A stretch of 64,000 nucleotides of DNA, from assembly GCA_913019975.1 (NCBI GenBank), contig CAJWBH010000001.1, forward strand, positions 124,001 to 188,000, in the 5' to 3' direction. The notes beneath the pieces were generated by a model, which was not told the DNA's origin, searched no databases, and worked only from the letters and a program-made list of their open reading frames with translations. This document shows positions 47,858-57,920 of this stretch, piece by piece; the stretch's first letter is position 1, and the number at the start of each line of letters is the position of its first letter. This DNA is from Thalassolituus maritimus. GTDB taxonomy: Bacteria > Pseudomonadota > Gammaproteobacteria > Pseudomonadales > Oceanobacteraceae. The position numbers and the translations under genes are program-made.

Positions 47858-49779
47858 TACATCACTCCATGACTTTGTAGTGCCGCGGGCAAGGACTTAC
47901 CTAGCTTCTGGTATTCGCGGGATATCGCCTTGATGATCGCCGTTTTACTGAGTACTTCAGAATCCGGGCTGTTCGCGGCGGCACTGAGAACGGCGTTGCG
48001 AATCTGCCCACCAGACAAATCACAATGGCTGGCCAGAGCTTTCAGGAAATCGTCATCAGGGCTGCGTTGCCCCATGTGACTGCCCCACAGAGCCAGCCGC
48101 TCATTAAAGCCCGGCTGTGGAAAATCGATAATGATTTCAAGGCGGCGGTTGAACGCCGGGTCGATACGGTCCCTGTGGTTCGATGTCAGTATGACAACCC
48201 CAGGGTGAGTCTCTATGCGGGAAAGCAGGTAGTTAGTGAGATTATTGGCAAAGCGTTCATTGCTGCTGCGGGCATCAGTACGGTTGCCAAATACAGATTC
48301 AGCTTCATCGAATAGTAGTATGGTATCGGTAGCTGCGGCGTAGTCGAGCAGCCGACCTAGGTTTTTCTCACTTTCCCCAATGTATTTATTGATGACAGAA
48401 CCAAGGTCTACACGAAACAGTGGGGCACCTATCTGGCTCGCAATATAACTGGCTGCCAGGGTTTTTCCCGTTCCACTGGCTCCCACAAAGAGGGCGCGCA
48501 ATCCAGGGTTCTGGTTGGCGGTCAGAGTATCTCCGAGTTTCCAGTACAGAGATTCCCGTTGAAGCGCGCGGGCAATAAGATCATCCAGATGTTCATTGAT
48601 CAGTGTTGGAAATATTACTGCCTCTTTCGGAATATCCTTCGTCACGGCTTGCGCAAGCTGGGTGAGCCCGGGGGCGATATTCAAAGAGCGCCACGTACGA
48701 ATTTGTTGCTCCTGATTTACCCCTGATGAGCCCTCAGGTGGGGTAATTTGCTCTCCGATGTTTTTAATCATTGGGCCACTGAGCAAAGCAGAGCCTGCCA
48801 GCTTTTCGGCTAAGCGCTGGTCTTCAACATGTTTATTCCAAAGCTTTTGGCGCAGTGTCGAATCTGGCATAGGTAACGCGTAGTTGTAGCAGCTGTTTGC
48901 AATCACACAGCTGTGCATGCCCGTTATTACGATGGCAGGCGTTTGATATCCTGAACTGACAAGCTTGTAGTTTTCACCCGGTACATCAGGCAGTGTGATG
49001 ACTGGAAGCCAGCCGGCGACTGCTGCTGCGAGCCGCAGCTGCGGCTCCTCTTGCCAGTTCTGGAAGGGAATCCGTATGGCGCGGTAACCCGAGAGCAGTC
49101 CCAGTTCAGCTGCCAGTATTGATCGGCCACTGTGCTCTTGTCCGCGCAGAATCAGAAACTCGCTCGAAGTAAGTTTCTTGCACAAATCAGGCAATATTTT
49201 TCGCGTTGCAGCTGGGAGTAATTCCCGCTCATGAGAGTCGAGTTCCTGGACGCCTTGCCAGCGATTGTGCTTGCTCTTGAGGATCGACCAGAGTGGAACA
49301 GAGATTGCCAATCCCTGGAGGCTGAGTGGGCCATTACCTGATACGGTGACCACGGACTCATTAAACAGAGGTGTGTTGATGAGGTCGAGAACATCCCAGT
49401 CTGTCGTATCCGGAAACAGAAACTGAACCATATCAAGCACCAGGTGTACACTCAGCCGGGCCTGTTCGGAAGGCTGTTGCAATTCATTGATGGCAAAGGC
49501 AATTCTGGGCTGCGTCTCCATCATGCCGGTAATAAACAGAACGAAGGCTTCGGCGGGAGATAAATTAAGGGTTTGGATCAGACGCGAAGTTCGCCCGTTA
49601 AGATTTTTCCACTGCGCTTCAATATCACGAGTCAGTGTCTGAAATTGAACGCCTGAAGGAAGTGGAGCAGTAGCTTCTTGGGTTAGCGATTCTGTATAGA
49701 ACACCAGACCAGCCTCAGTCCATTGTTGAAGCGGATTGAAACAGTCTGCCTGAGGCTTTATTACAGCGAGATCATTCAT
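47857..49779 (-). CDS. AAA+ ATPase of the contractile injection system
   Basis: This 640-aa protein has a C-terminal AAA+ module: Walker A GASGTGKT (433-440), Walker B LLFDEAE (488-494), sensor-1 LTSN (531-534) and RR (545-546). A second, degenerate P-loop GQEHSGRS (213-220) lies in the N-terminal half. It corresponds to the Afp15-type ATPase of eCIS loci, which in known systems is needed for assembly. The frame is open to 50028, but GAGAGGG just before the ATG at 49779 and an 8-nt overlap with the previous gene decide the start. Confidence 0.9.
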   Translation of the reverse strand: MNDLAVIKPQADCFNPLQQWTEAGLVFYTESLTQEATAPLPSGVQFQTLTRDIEAQWKNLNGRTSRLIQTLNLSPAEAFVLFITGMMETQPRIAFAINELQQPSEQARLSVHLVLDMVQFLFPDTTDWDVLDLINTPLFNESVVTVSGNGPLSLQGLAISVPLWSILKSKHNRWQGVQELDSHERELLPAATRKILPDLCKKLTSSEFLILRGQEHSGRSILAAELGLLSGYRAIRIPFQNWQEEPQLRLAAAVAGWLPVITLPDVPGENYKLVSSGYQTPAIVITGMHSCVIANSCYNYALPMPDSTLRQKLWNKHVEDQRLAEKLAGSALLSGPMIKNIGEQITPPEGSSGVNQEQQIRTWRSLNIAPGLTQLAQAVTKDIPKEAVIFPTLINEHLDDLIARALQRESLYWKLGDTLTANQNPGLRALFVGASGTGKTLAASYIASQIGAPLFRVDLGSVINKYIGESEKNLGRLLDYAAATDTILLFDEAESVFGNRTDARSSNERFANNLTNYLLSRIETHPGVVILTSNHRDRIDPAFNRRLEIIIDFPQPGFNERLALWGSHMGQRSPDDDFLKALASHCDLSGGQIRNAVLSAAANSPDSEVLSKTAIIKAISREYQKLGKSLPAALQSHGVM

Positions 49780-51514
49780 GCTGCCCTCTCTTAACAGGCG
49801 TAGGTCGAAAGCCATGTTCGAATTGGAACTGGACGGCATATCCAAGCCATGGAAGCCAGCCAGGATTAATGTCCAGGCCGTGTAGCCGGGCATTGATATT
49901 GGCCTCAGATAGATCAGCACGTACGACAATGCGGTCCTGAGAAATACCAATGTCAGACGAAAGAGACAGCAATTCGGTATTCCATAAATGGCGTGGATAC
50001 AGAGTCTCTGAAACTTGCCGTAGCTCACAGATCAGTTCTGGGCTTAAACAAGTTGTGTTGATAGGGTGTGTACCGGCCTTTGTGCGCGCTGGATGTGTGC
50101 GGTGAATTATGTAGTCATATAAAGGGTCATTCTTTAGTACTGAGTTGTTGTCGAAAGTCTCTACTGCGCCTGATAGCCAGGTCCAAACGCCAGGAACACT
50201 TCGCCAATGTTTACGGATGATTGCCTGTACTGGTTGGCGATTTAAGAAGTTAAGCAGGTAGAGTATTCCCCCGAATTGGCTACCAAAGCTCCTATCGGCA
50301 TCCTGATCTTTATTGAAGCTATTAAGAAGGTCTGAAACAGGTGTGACTTCCGTGTCATCTTTTACTGAACGAACTGCCTGTCTTATTAATGACTCTCTAC
50401 CTGATGATTCACTCTCAGAAGAGATATGTAGTGATATGGACTCGTCGGCGATCGTCGTGTCTTTGTCGGCGGATTTATCCGAGCCATGGTCTGTAGTCAT
50501 GGTCGATTTTTCTGAATCTACTACTGGCTGTCGGTATTTATTTTCGTGCTCTCCCGAAAAGTCTGACTGCGGTTGATAGCTCTTGTTCGTATACTCCTGA
50601 TTTTCAGGTCGTTCAACCGATATACCCGTATCAAAAACAGATCTATTGAGTTTTTCTGCGACCACAGATAACACCTCTTCTGTTCGATTATGTAGTGGAA
50701 GAGGTAGGTGTTCCTGAGAAATCAAAAAGGCGGCAAGCGCCAGGTGTGCTCGTGATACGGTATTGGCCAATGCCGTTTGCCAGATACGAAAGTGATGTTC
50801 GGGGATTTGATTTAATGAGTATCCCTTATCGAAGGTAAAATCATCCGAGTCTGTATCAGATATTCGATTCGGAAATGCGGATGCTGGATCATTTGATTCT
50901 TCGTCCAGCCGAGGGTTGTCTTCTTCTGGCGTGTTCCTGATAGCATGACTGCCACGCCCCGTTGCTGTAAGGCTATTTAAGTAACTTGCATTCAGAGGGT
51001 ATCCCGAGTGAGAGCTCAACAGAATGAGTAGTTCGCCAGCTTCTCTTTCTGACAACGCTTCCATGATTACCGCAGCTTTGTTTTGTTTTGCCAGAAATGT
51101 CAGTGCAGAGCTTATGGTCGGAATATGCTCTGATAATATGCTCATCACAGGACTATGCGCAGAGCGAAGCACGGTTTCATTCCATTTTCGCCAATACCAG
51201 TGATGACCCAGCTCGCCTTTTGCGGCATCCATCAGTAACTGAGCAAGCATTTGATGAGTATTGGGAAAAATACGCACATTATCGCCAGGTTGCTCACGGA
51301 TCTGACGAAGTGTTTCTTCACGAAGAGAATGAGCGATCTCGTCGGCTGATCCCGTAGCGGTAATCTTCCTGATGAATATGATCCTCTCATCATCCGTAGA
51401 CGGCCAGTCAGCTGTGGTTACGTCCCTTTCGATCTTCGAATGCAAAGCTTCCGGGGCTTTAATAGTCAAAGCCCGTATGCGAGTCGTCTCTGCTCCCTGA
51501 TAATCAAACATCAT
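49772..51514 (-). CDS. Unknown conserved injection-system protein (580 aa)
   Basis: No characterised family is recognised. The protein has an N-terminal helical region (MLAQLLMDAAKGELGHHWYW), a Ser/Asp/Glu-rich and probably disordered middle (about 205-240 and 315-400), and a conserved-looking C-terminal domain with SQFGGILYLLNFLNRQ and GLDINPGWLPWLGYAVQFQF. Trp and Gly residues at the end look structural. It lies between the 1216-aa protein and the ATPase, where tape-measure or cap genes sit in some eCIS loci. No long coiled coil of a typical tape measure is visible, so that role is uncertain. Confidence 0.75.
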   Translation of the reverse strand: MMFDYQGAETTRIRALTIKAPEALHSKIERDVTTADWPSTDDERIIFIRKITATGSADEIAHSLREETLRQIREQPGDNVRIFPNTHQMLAQLLMDAAKGELGHHWYWRKWNETVLRSAHSPVMSILSEHIPTISSALTFLAKQNKAAVIMEALSEREAGELLILLSSHSGYPLNASYLNSLTATGRGSHAIRNTPEEDNPRLDEESNDPASAFPNRISDTDSDDFTFDKGYSLNQIPEHHFRIWQTALANTVSRAHLALAAFLISQEHLPLPLHNRTEEVLSVVAEKLNRSVFDTGISVERPENQEYTNKSYQPQSDFSGEHENKYRQPVVDSEKSTMTTDHGSDKSADKDTTIADESISLHISSESESSGRESLIRQAVRSVKDDTEVTPVSDLLNSFNKDQDADRSFGSQFGGILYLLNFLNRQPVQAIIRKHWRSVPGVWTWLSGAVETFDNNSVLKNDPLYDYIIHRTHPARTKAGTHPINTTCLSPELICELRQVSETLYPRHLWNTELLSLSSDIGISQDRIVVRADLSEANINARLHGLDINPGWLPWLGYAVQFQFEHGFRPTPVKRGQHE

Positions 51515-51516
51515 GC

Positions 51517-54500
51517 TCAGCGAACCCGGCCAATGACGGTGATGTTGTCTTCAAAGTCGATGTCTTCCCGCAGAACCTTGGTAATTTTTACTCGGGTACT
51601 GGATTCATCGTGCTCTTCAATGGTCAGTTCAGCCGCAACTTCCTGTTCTCTATTGAGTAATTGCAGCGTCTTACCTATGCGCACAATCTGGTTAAGGCTG
51701 ACGCTGAAGCGCTCGCCGTAAGCGATACGGCGTGGTGGGCTGAAGATACTGCCTTTCACTATTTCCTGTGGGTTACCGAGTGAGGCATAGATGACTGCCG
51801 CACGAACCATGTCCCGCATGGCCTGACGACTGTCACTGTCTGCATTTTCGCCGAGTTGCTTAAACCACCACTCAATCAGTTCTGCTAATGTGCGGGTAGT
51901 GTTGAAGTCGAGTTCCTCTGCTTTTTTAAGCCCGGGCCAGCGACTGATCGCTTCAACGGGTAAGCGGTTGTCCTCTGCGAGTTGTCCCCAGCGTAGCCGG
52001 ATTGACCCCGGCAGTGACCCAAGTACTTTCTGAAGGCAAAGCTGGCACTGCTCCAGCTTTTCCTGGAGCGTGCGGCTCGCTCTCCTGAGTATCCGATGAC
52101 TGTGGTTATTGAGATCTTCCAGCGAAAGTACTTCAGCTACTTTATGGGCTGGAATAAAATCAGTCATCGGAAGTGGAAGTGACGCCCAACGTTGAACTCT
52201 TTTCTTGCTATTCGCTGCCAGCTCGACGAAGGCGGGGCTGTCCTCAATAGACCGCATGGCGGCATTCGCATAAGCGGTTGCGGCTTTTGCTTTCAGAACC
52301 GGCAACTCAGGGTACGCCTTAGTCATCCGTACCTGTCTTAGCTGTGCGAGATAGTCGATATTCGGTTGGGTATTAAGACGTGCAGCGAAAGGCGATATTG
52401 CGCGCCAGTGTCCTGCAGGAATTTCCAGTGTTGCCTGCCAGAAGGGAAGAAGGGCCTCAGCAAGGTCGGCATCGTCGTCAGCCGAACAGCCGGGAACAAG
52501 ATCTTCAGCATTATCACGGCGTAACGGCAATGGGTCTGGTAATGGTCTGCTGATTTCAACCTGCCGTACCCGAACGTAGTAAAGTCCTTCAACCTGAGTG
52601 GTGAGGATGTGCGCGCGCTCCCTATATTCTTCGTATACGCGCTGCCAGTCTTCATTAATCAGTTGCTGAGCAACGGTGTAATCACCGAGTGCCTCATCGG
52701 CAATACTGTCGAGGTGGCGAAGAGTCTGGCGGGTACGTACAATTTCAGCCTTACGTTTTTCTTGCGTCGCAATCAGTTCTTTCTGAGTTCTTAACAGGGC
52801 CTGAAGCGCCTGTTCGCTGCCGTTATATTGATTTTCAACCACGCTGATCCAACGAGTGAGAATCTTGCCTGCGGTAAAGATTGCTTCGTATCTTCGCTGG
52901 TTGGCGATCAGATTACCGAAATGCGCTTTAGTTGGCTTACCCTCTGTCGGTAAGGCTGCATATTCTCTATCGGTTTCAGAAGTAATCTCAGTCTCCAGAT
53001 CCGACGGTGATATCAGCTCCGTACTCAGGTCGGTTAACTTGGTATGTAGATCGGTTGCATCGGGTTCTTCGAAAATATCCAGAACGGTCGTCAGGAGGTC
53101 TCGCATCCCCGAGTAGATTTTTTTGTACTCGTTAATGTCCGGGCTGATGTGATCCATGACACCAAAGCTGAATTCTTTGGCGTTAAACGCAGGCTTGCTG
53201 ACGGATGCTGTAGGAATCTGCAACCGGTCTATCCGGTCTTTATTCAGCGTCAGTTCGAACGCAGAATATTTATCGGGCTCTATTTTTGTATACGTAGTAC
53301 CTTTAATTGCTTCCGTATATTGATAATTGCGGGTACCGAGTAGTTCGAGTTTTTTCTGCTCTTCGAGTGATAACATCTCTCTCTCAGCAACCCGATACTG
53401 AGTATCAGCTGTCTTCTTTGACTCTGTCGCTACCTTAACGGACGACGTCGAACTGGTCGCCACTGACGTCGCAATACTACTTGTTTCGGTCGGCAGCTTA
53501 TCCGTATTCAGACTGGCGTAAGGTAACCAGCGAGCCACCTGCATGCCTTTACCGTCGCCTGCTACGCCACCGGCCAGCGCCGCCAGCGCGACGGTTTGAG
53601 AGTCCAATTGCTGACGTTTTAAAAGAAGAATATCCCGTGTCGCTTCCAGCTTTTTACGCTCATCACGTATTTTCTCTTCGGTGGTATCGAGATCTTTTTC
53701 CGTGATGGCGTACTGACCAATAAGACCGTGCTTATCCGGGCGCTCAGGTATCGGAGGCATACGTTCTTCATCAATCTCTGGCGCCCACTTATCGAAAAAT
53801 TCAGGAATTTCGAACTCGGTTCTGTCGTATGGGTAAGGGGCGTTTTCGGAATCTACCAACGCAAAGCGATTCATAGCCGCAGCGATCAGGCGGTTGAACA
53901 ATGCATCAGGGAGCAGAGGTGATTTCGCGGGCTCAGGAAGATTAAGACTTTTAACGTCTTCTGCGCTCAATTCGTTGTCGTACTTCGAATCTGATTTCGG
54001 AGCGATGTAGTACAGGCTGTAGAATACTTCTTTCCAGTCGTACCAGCGCATGTAGGCTTTCTGGCAGTAGCGGTAAAGGTCTGTCTCGAGCTGTTTGTCT
54101 AGGCCTGGAATATCCAGTAGATCCGGCTTATAGACTGAGCGCTTCATGGCTAATAAGAGGCGAATACGATCTCCCGCTGGTTGCGTCAGGTCAATCACAC
54201 GACGCGGAAGGTGCCTGAAGACTAATTCATCAATACCATCTGCCGCGACGGGTATGACGTCGACGCCCAGGTAAGCAGGAAGACCATGCATTTTCGGTTT
54301 TTTGCTGGCTATGTCCTCCAGCCAGGAAAGCGGTAACTGGCCCGACGCTGGTAAATAGTCCAGCTGCAGGTGCTTATCGAGAAACTTCTTCAGAGTTAAT
54401 TGATGGTTCGAGCCTTCATTGCGCAGAGTGACCAGCTGACGCAATGCTGCCTGTGTCTGATTTAATAGCGTCAGGTAACCCGAAGCACTATTTGATTCGT

Positions 54501-55167
54501 AACGCCCGGCCTCTTCTGACACCCAAAGTAGGGTGGTTTTATTCTGATCATTAATAGCAACGAGTGCGAGCGGAACAGAATTCGGAAACTGACGTGCAAA
54601 ATCAAGGTCGACGCGATCAGCACAGATCGTATTCTGTAGCCGATGAGGGTGTTCTGTTTTTATCTTTTGACTATCGATATCTAAGCGGCGCAGCCTTAGC
54701 GACGCGAGCGTGACCAGGCGTGTATCCCGTGTCGGGTCGAAAGCTGTGCGCTGGCATGGGTCGACGTTGGGTGGGTCAATATGTAATTGACTCTGGTGTA
54801 AGGTCAGATAGAAAACACCGCTGGCATCACTCACTTGTTTGCGGTCGCGATACTCTTCGACTAAATCTTGCCAGGTACAGTAGAGAGGGGATTCCAGTGT
54901 GAGGGCTGCACCCTTGGGAGTGATAGCACTGCCTGGACTGACTGCCAGCTGGATATCATCCACTGGCCCACGCTCACCTCGGGATCGCACATGCAAGCCT
55001 GAAACTACACCCGGCAACTGCTGTTTTAATATGGGTGCAAGACGAGCTTCAGCATAGTTCTGTCGTTGGTCGAACTCGTCTTCTCCCAGATGTCGTCCCG
55101 CGAACAGATGCAGTCGTTCAAGGTCTGGGTGGCTTGCAACGGGACGGTGCAGCAGGATAGTCGTCAT
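51517..55167 (-). CDS. Very large protein sharing the N-terminal module (1216 aa)
   Basis: Function unknown. Residues about 18-110 share a pattern with the next two proteins upstream in the operon: LHLFAGRHLGEDEFDQRQNY, a VVSGLHV turn and AVSPGSAITPKGAALTL. A long middle region has charged coiled-coil stretches (EKDLDTTEEKIRDERKKLEA; a second near 810-880), and a helical C-terminal third follows. Hydrophobic membrane segments are absent. In this operon it is a candidate baseplate extension, fibre or cap protein; this is inferred from position and shared module only. Confidence 0.75.
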   Translation of the reverse strand: MTTILLHRPVASHPDLERLHLFAGRHLGEDEFDQRQNYAEARLAPILKQQLPGVVSGLHVRSRGERGPVDDIQLAVSPGSAITPKGAALTLESPLYCTWQDLVEEYRDRKQVSDASGVFYLTLHQSQLHIDPPNVDPCQRTAFDPTRDTRLVTLASLRLRRLDIDSQKIKTEHPHRLQNTICADRVDLDFARQFPNSVPLALVAINDQNKTTLLWVSEEAGRYESNSASGYLTLLNQTQAALRQLVTLRNEGSNHQLTLKKFLDKHLQLDYLPASGQLPLSWLEDIASKKPKMHGLPAYLGVDVIPVAADGIDELVFRHLPRRVIDLTQPAGDRIRLLLAMKRSVYKPDLLDIPGLDKQLETDLYRYCQKAYMRWYDWKEVFYSLYYIAPKSDSKYDNELSAEDVKSLNLPEPAKSPLLPDALFNRLIAAAMNRFALVDSENAPYPYDRTEFEIPEFFDKWAPEIDEERMPPIPERPDKHGLIGQYAITEKDLDTTEEKIRDERKKLEATRDILLLKRQQLDSQTVALAALAGGVAGDGKGMQVARWLPYASLNTDKLPTETSSIATSVATSSTSSVKVATESKKTADTQYRVAEREMLSLEEQKKLELLGTRNYQYTEAIKGTTYTKIEPDKYSAFELTLNKDRIDRLQIPTASVSKPAFNAKEFSFGVMDHISPDINEYKKIYSGMRDLLTTVLDIFEEPDATDLHTKLTDLSTELISPSDLETEITSETDREYAALPTEGKPTKAHFGNLIANQRRYEAIFTAGKILTRWISVVENQYNGSEQALQALLRTQKELIATQEKRKAEIVRTRQTLRHLDSIADEALGDYTVAQQLINEDWQRVYEEYRERAHILTTQVEGLYYVRVRQVEISRPLPDPLPLRRDNAEDLVPGCSADDDADLAEALLPFWQATLEIPAGHWRAISPFAARLNTQPNIDYLAQLRQVRMTKAYPELPVLKAKAATAYANAAMRSIEDSPAFVELAANSKKRVQRWASLPLPMTDFIPAHKVAEVLSLEDLNNHSHRILRRASRTLQEKLEQCQLCLQKVLGSLPGSIRLRWGQLAEDNRLPVEAISRWPGLKKAEELDFNTTRTLAELIEWWFKQLGENADSDSRQAMRDMVRAAVIYASLGNPQEIVKGSIFSPPRRIAYGERFSVSLNQIVRIGKTLQLLNREQEVAAELTIEEHDESSTRVKITKVLREDIDFEDNITVIGRVR

Positions 55168-55177
55168 GATCGTCTCC

Positions 55178-56944
55178 TTACGCTTTTTCCAGTTTCATGG
55201 CTAACTCTTCCCACTGTTTGAGTAGAGTTTTACTGACGCCCTGACTGGCCATGAGCTTAACGAGTAATTTTGCCGTCATCACCGGGTGACCCGTTTCATT
55301 GTCGGACAGAATTTCCTGCGCTTTTTCAATCAGGTTTTTCTGAAAGAGTGCTCTGATCGTGCGCCACAGTACCGGGTCATACCAAGGGCTGATTCTTAAC
55401 AACAGAAACAGTATTTGCTGTAATGCTTGCGCTTCCTGCCCCGGTTTTTCTTCTACCCAGGTGAAGGCCTTTTTCTCGACCTCAGTTCTTGGCATGCGTA
55501 GTTCACCAATGGCACGCAGGCTCAGGAAGCGTTTTATAACGTCGTCTTCATCAACAATAACGCCACCCCGATCGGTTGGTGAGTTGGCAATGGTGAGAAT
55601 GTTATTATCTGACGTGCTGACCGTGGTATTGCTGCTTGTCGGTTTCTTGACTGGTGGGAAATCAAACCCGTTCGCTAAAACAATACCGCTTACCTGGGTT
55701 TCGGCAGCACGTAACGGACGTCGAACATAAAGCAGGGTGTCTTCTTCAGTCGCATCAAAAATAGAGCGCCATACGGCTTCATCGGTATCCAGCTGGTGTG
55801 GCGCTGGTCGTGGGTAAATAGTCAGACGCAATGGATCAAAGGCTCTTAGCTTGCGCTCGACGATATTGGGGTCACGCTCAAGCTGAGACGCATAGCGTCC
55901 GTAGTTCTGATTGCTGAGTGGTACCAGAATCATAATATCGACCACTTCACTTGAGGTCAGATCGACTGCGGGAAGTGGCAATGATTCCTGCAGAAGCAGA
56001 TCGACCTCGGCCATTCTGACCGGGGCAATATGAATCTGATAATTATCCGGAAAGTAACTTTGAACAGCGCGTTCAGGATCAATGCAGGCTTTTGGCATCG
56101 AGCCGGCTGCGGGCATCAGGCTGAAGTAGTCAGTTGCAGAGAACTCCAATGGCAAGCCGCCAGACTCGCGGTGCTCCAGCACGTCATAGAACAGATTTTC
56201 GTGTTGCCGGTACAGGTCTTGTTTCATCGAAAAAGCGCTGTCATCGCGGCGATTCGGGTGGCGCAATAATTCAGAGTCGAGCCACAGCGGTGTGTCGTCG
56301 CGCACCGCTAAAATACCTAATGGCAAACTATCACCAGGAATCATATCTGCCACTAGCTTATTATCCTGAAGCGCTCGGATAAGACTGGCCCGGGTATGAA
56401 GTTCACTCTGTTGTGCAAGTGGTACCGGAAGCGGAACAAGTCCAAGCTGAACCGCTTCAGTCACTGAGGCATATTCGGCGCCGCGTTTACTCGCAAGATC
56501 GGTAGGGAAAACTTCCGCAAGATCCGTCGCGACTTCGACGTAATTGAGAACCACGGCGTACAGCCCGCGGTTAAAGCGGCGGTACTTGCCTTTATTCAGC
56601 TGAGATATCAGAGCGGAGTCTGTGACGTTGACGGTTAGTTGTTCATCAAGCTGAAGAATCCGCCCGTGTCGGGTCACTCCATAACCGGCTTCCAGAGTAA
56701 GCAGACCGGAGTAGCGGTCGAAGCTGAGTTCGAGGCCCGAGGCAACACCTTCACCAAGCACCTTACCGGCCTCGCGGAGACGTTCATCCAGGTATATCTG
56801 ATCGCGCTCAAGATCTTCAGCCGTCAGCAGGCGTCCATCGAAGTAATGCGTTCGTGTCAGACGCGAATCTATGTCAGCAATTTTTTCCATCGGGCGACTG
56901 GCGGCCAACGGATTACCCAGTGGTTGGAAGAGTATCTCAGTCAT
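55178..56944 (-). CDS. Shared-module baseplate-associated protein (588 aa)
   Basis: The N-terminus (about residues 27-110) contains TRTHYFDGRLLTAEDLERDQ, then YLDERLREAG, GEGVASGLEL and GYGVTRHGRILQL. This pattern recurs in the 303- and 1216-aa neighbours. The rest is mixed alpha/beta with a helical C-terminus (QQILFLLLRISPWYDPVLWR). The biochemical role is unknown; proteins with this N-terminal pattern occur in phage-tail-like clusters. AAGGAGA precedes the ATG, and 10 nt separate it from the 1216-aa gene. Confidence 0.75.
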   Translation of the reverse strand: MTEILFQPLGNPLAASRPMEKIADIDSRLTRTHYFDGRLLTAEDLERDQIYLDERLREAGKVLGEGVASGLELSFDRYSGLLTLEAGYGVTRHGRILQLDEQLTVNVTDSALISQLNKGKYRRFNRGLYAVVLNYVEVATDLAEVFPTDLASKRGAEYASVTEAVQLGLVPLPVPLAQQSELHTRASLIRALQDNKLVADMIPGDSLPLGILAVRDDTPLWLDSELLRHPNRRDDSAFSMKQDLYRQHENLFYDVLEHRESGGLPLEFSATDYFSLMPAAGSMPKACIDPERAVQSYFPDNYQIHIAPVRMAEVDLLLQESLPLPAVDLTSSEVVDIMILVPLSNQNYGRYASQLERDPNIVERKLRAFDPLRLTIYPRPAPHQLDTDEAVWRSIFDATEEDTLLYVRRPLRAAETQVSGIVLANGFDFPPVKKPTSSNTTVSTSDNNILTIANSPTDRGGVIVDEDDVIKRFLSLRAIGELRMPRTEVEKKAFTWVEEKPGQEAQALQQILFLLLRISPWYDPVLWRTIRALFQKNLIEKAQEILSDNETGHPVMTAKLLVKLMASQGVSKTLLKQWEELAMKLEKA

Positions 56945-56971
56945 GGTGTCTCCTTGCGCTCTGTGAGTCCG

Positions 56972-57883
56972 TTAGTTGTTATTCTGTGATTGGCGATTCA
57001 GCCAGGCGAGTTGGCTGGGCGTTGTTAAAAACGGACGCACAAGATTATTAATCTGGATTCGCATCGGGTTGATAATCGGGTCTCCGGGTTGGCTGGTTTC
57101 AATCCGGATCCGGGCAAGCAACAGTCTTGCGCCAGCATCTAATTCATCAGCGAGGTTCGTTGTGCTGAGTCCACTTCCATCGAGCGCATGAAGCAATCGG
57201 GCGTGCATCTTCAGCTGAGCCTCAGCTTCGGGGCTGGTGGCTGTTGCAGCCTGCAGAGTCTGCGTTTCAATACTGCTTAATGGCGGCATGGCATCACTGA
57301 CGGGTTCGTGACTGGACCACGGGTGATAACGGTCATCCTCGGGTGGTAGTCTTTCGGGGATGAGTTCCAGCTGAACACTGTCGGCAGTACGAGCTGGTTG
57401 AACGGCGTCTGTACTCAGATTGAGTTTCCGGGCTAATACCGGCTGGCGGGCAATTGCGCAGTCTTTGTGACGGATGCAGACTTTAAGCCACAATACTTCT
57501 GGCCCGCCGTCATAGCCTTCGAGCAGGTGCGCTTCCGATTGAGCTTCAACCCATTGTTTCAGATCTATGCAGTAAGCTTCGTGCAGCATGACTTCGCGGC
57601 CAAGCCCATCGATGGCGACACCGGGGCTTACATGCAGACGCACACTGACGTCGTCGTTGGCATCCGGGTGAGTCTCTGGCGTCATAGTGACGTTCAGACC
57701 TGCAAGGGTACCGAAGCCCTGTAGCCAGTACTGGTGACGTGTCAGCCTACGGCGATGATAGGCCTGCTCGTCACGGGTTGCTTCAAGCCCAAGCATCATG
57801 CCTGCTTCGTAAGACACCCGACGCAGGGGCTCAGCCAGTTGGTCGTCCTGTTCTAGCGTCGGTAGATCATCCATCTCAGACAT
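56972..57883 (-). CDS. Shared-module baseplate-associated protein (303 aa)
   Basis: This is the smallest of three related proteins in a row. Residues about 22-105 show RVSYEAGMMLGLEATRDEQA, YHRRRLTRHQ, GTLAGLNVT and VSPGVAIDGLGREVML, the same layout as the next two proteins. The remaining 190 residues include a proline-rich linker and a C-terminal helical part. AAAGGAGG lies upstream of the ATG. It is possibly an adaptor of the baseplate; this is inferred from neighbours. Confidence 0.75.
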   Translation of the reverse strand: MSEMDDLPTLEQDDQLAEPLRRVSYEAGMMLGLEATRDEQAYHRRRLTRHQYWLQGFGTLAGLNVTMTPETHPDANDDVSVRLHVSPGVAIDGLGREVMLHEAYCIDLKQWVEAQSEAHLLEGYDGGPEVLWLKVCIRHKDCAIARQPVLARKLNLSTDAVQPARTADSVQLELIPERLPPEDDRYHPWSSHEPVSDAMPPLSSIETQTLQAATATSPEAEAQLKMHARLLHALDGSGLSTTNLADELDAGARLLLARIRIETSQPGDPIINPMRIQINNLVRPFLTTPSQLAWLNRQSQNNN

Positions 57884-57920
57884 AAGGCCTCCTTTTAACT
57901 CTGCCTTTAATTTTGTGTTA

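Noticed and set aside
49780-50028. 83-residue N-terminal extension of the AAA ATPase
   Set aside because: It lies wholly inside the 580-aa gene, has no protein-like character, and a good ribosome site precedes the ATG at 49779.
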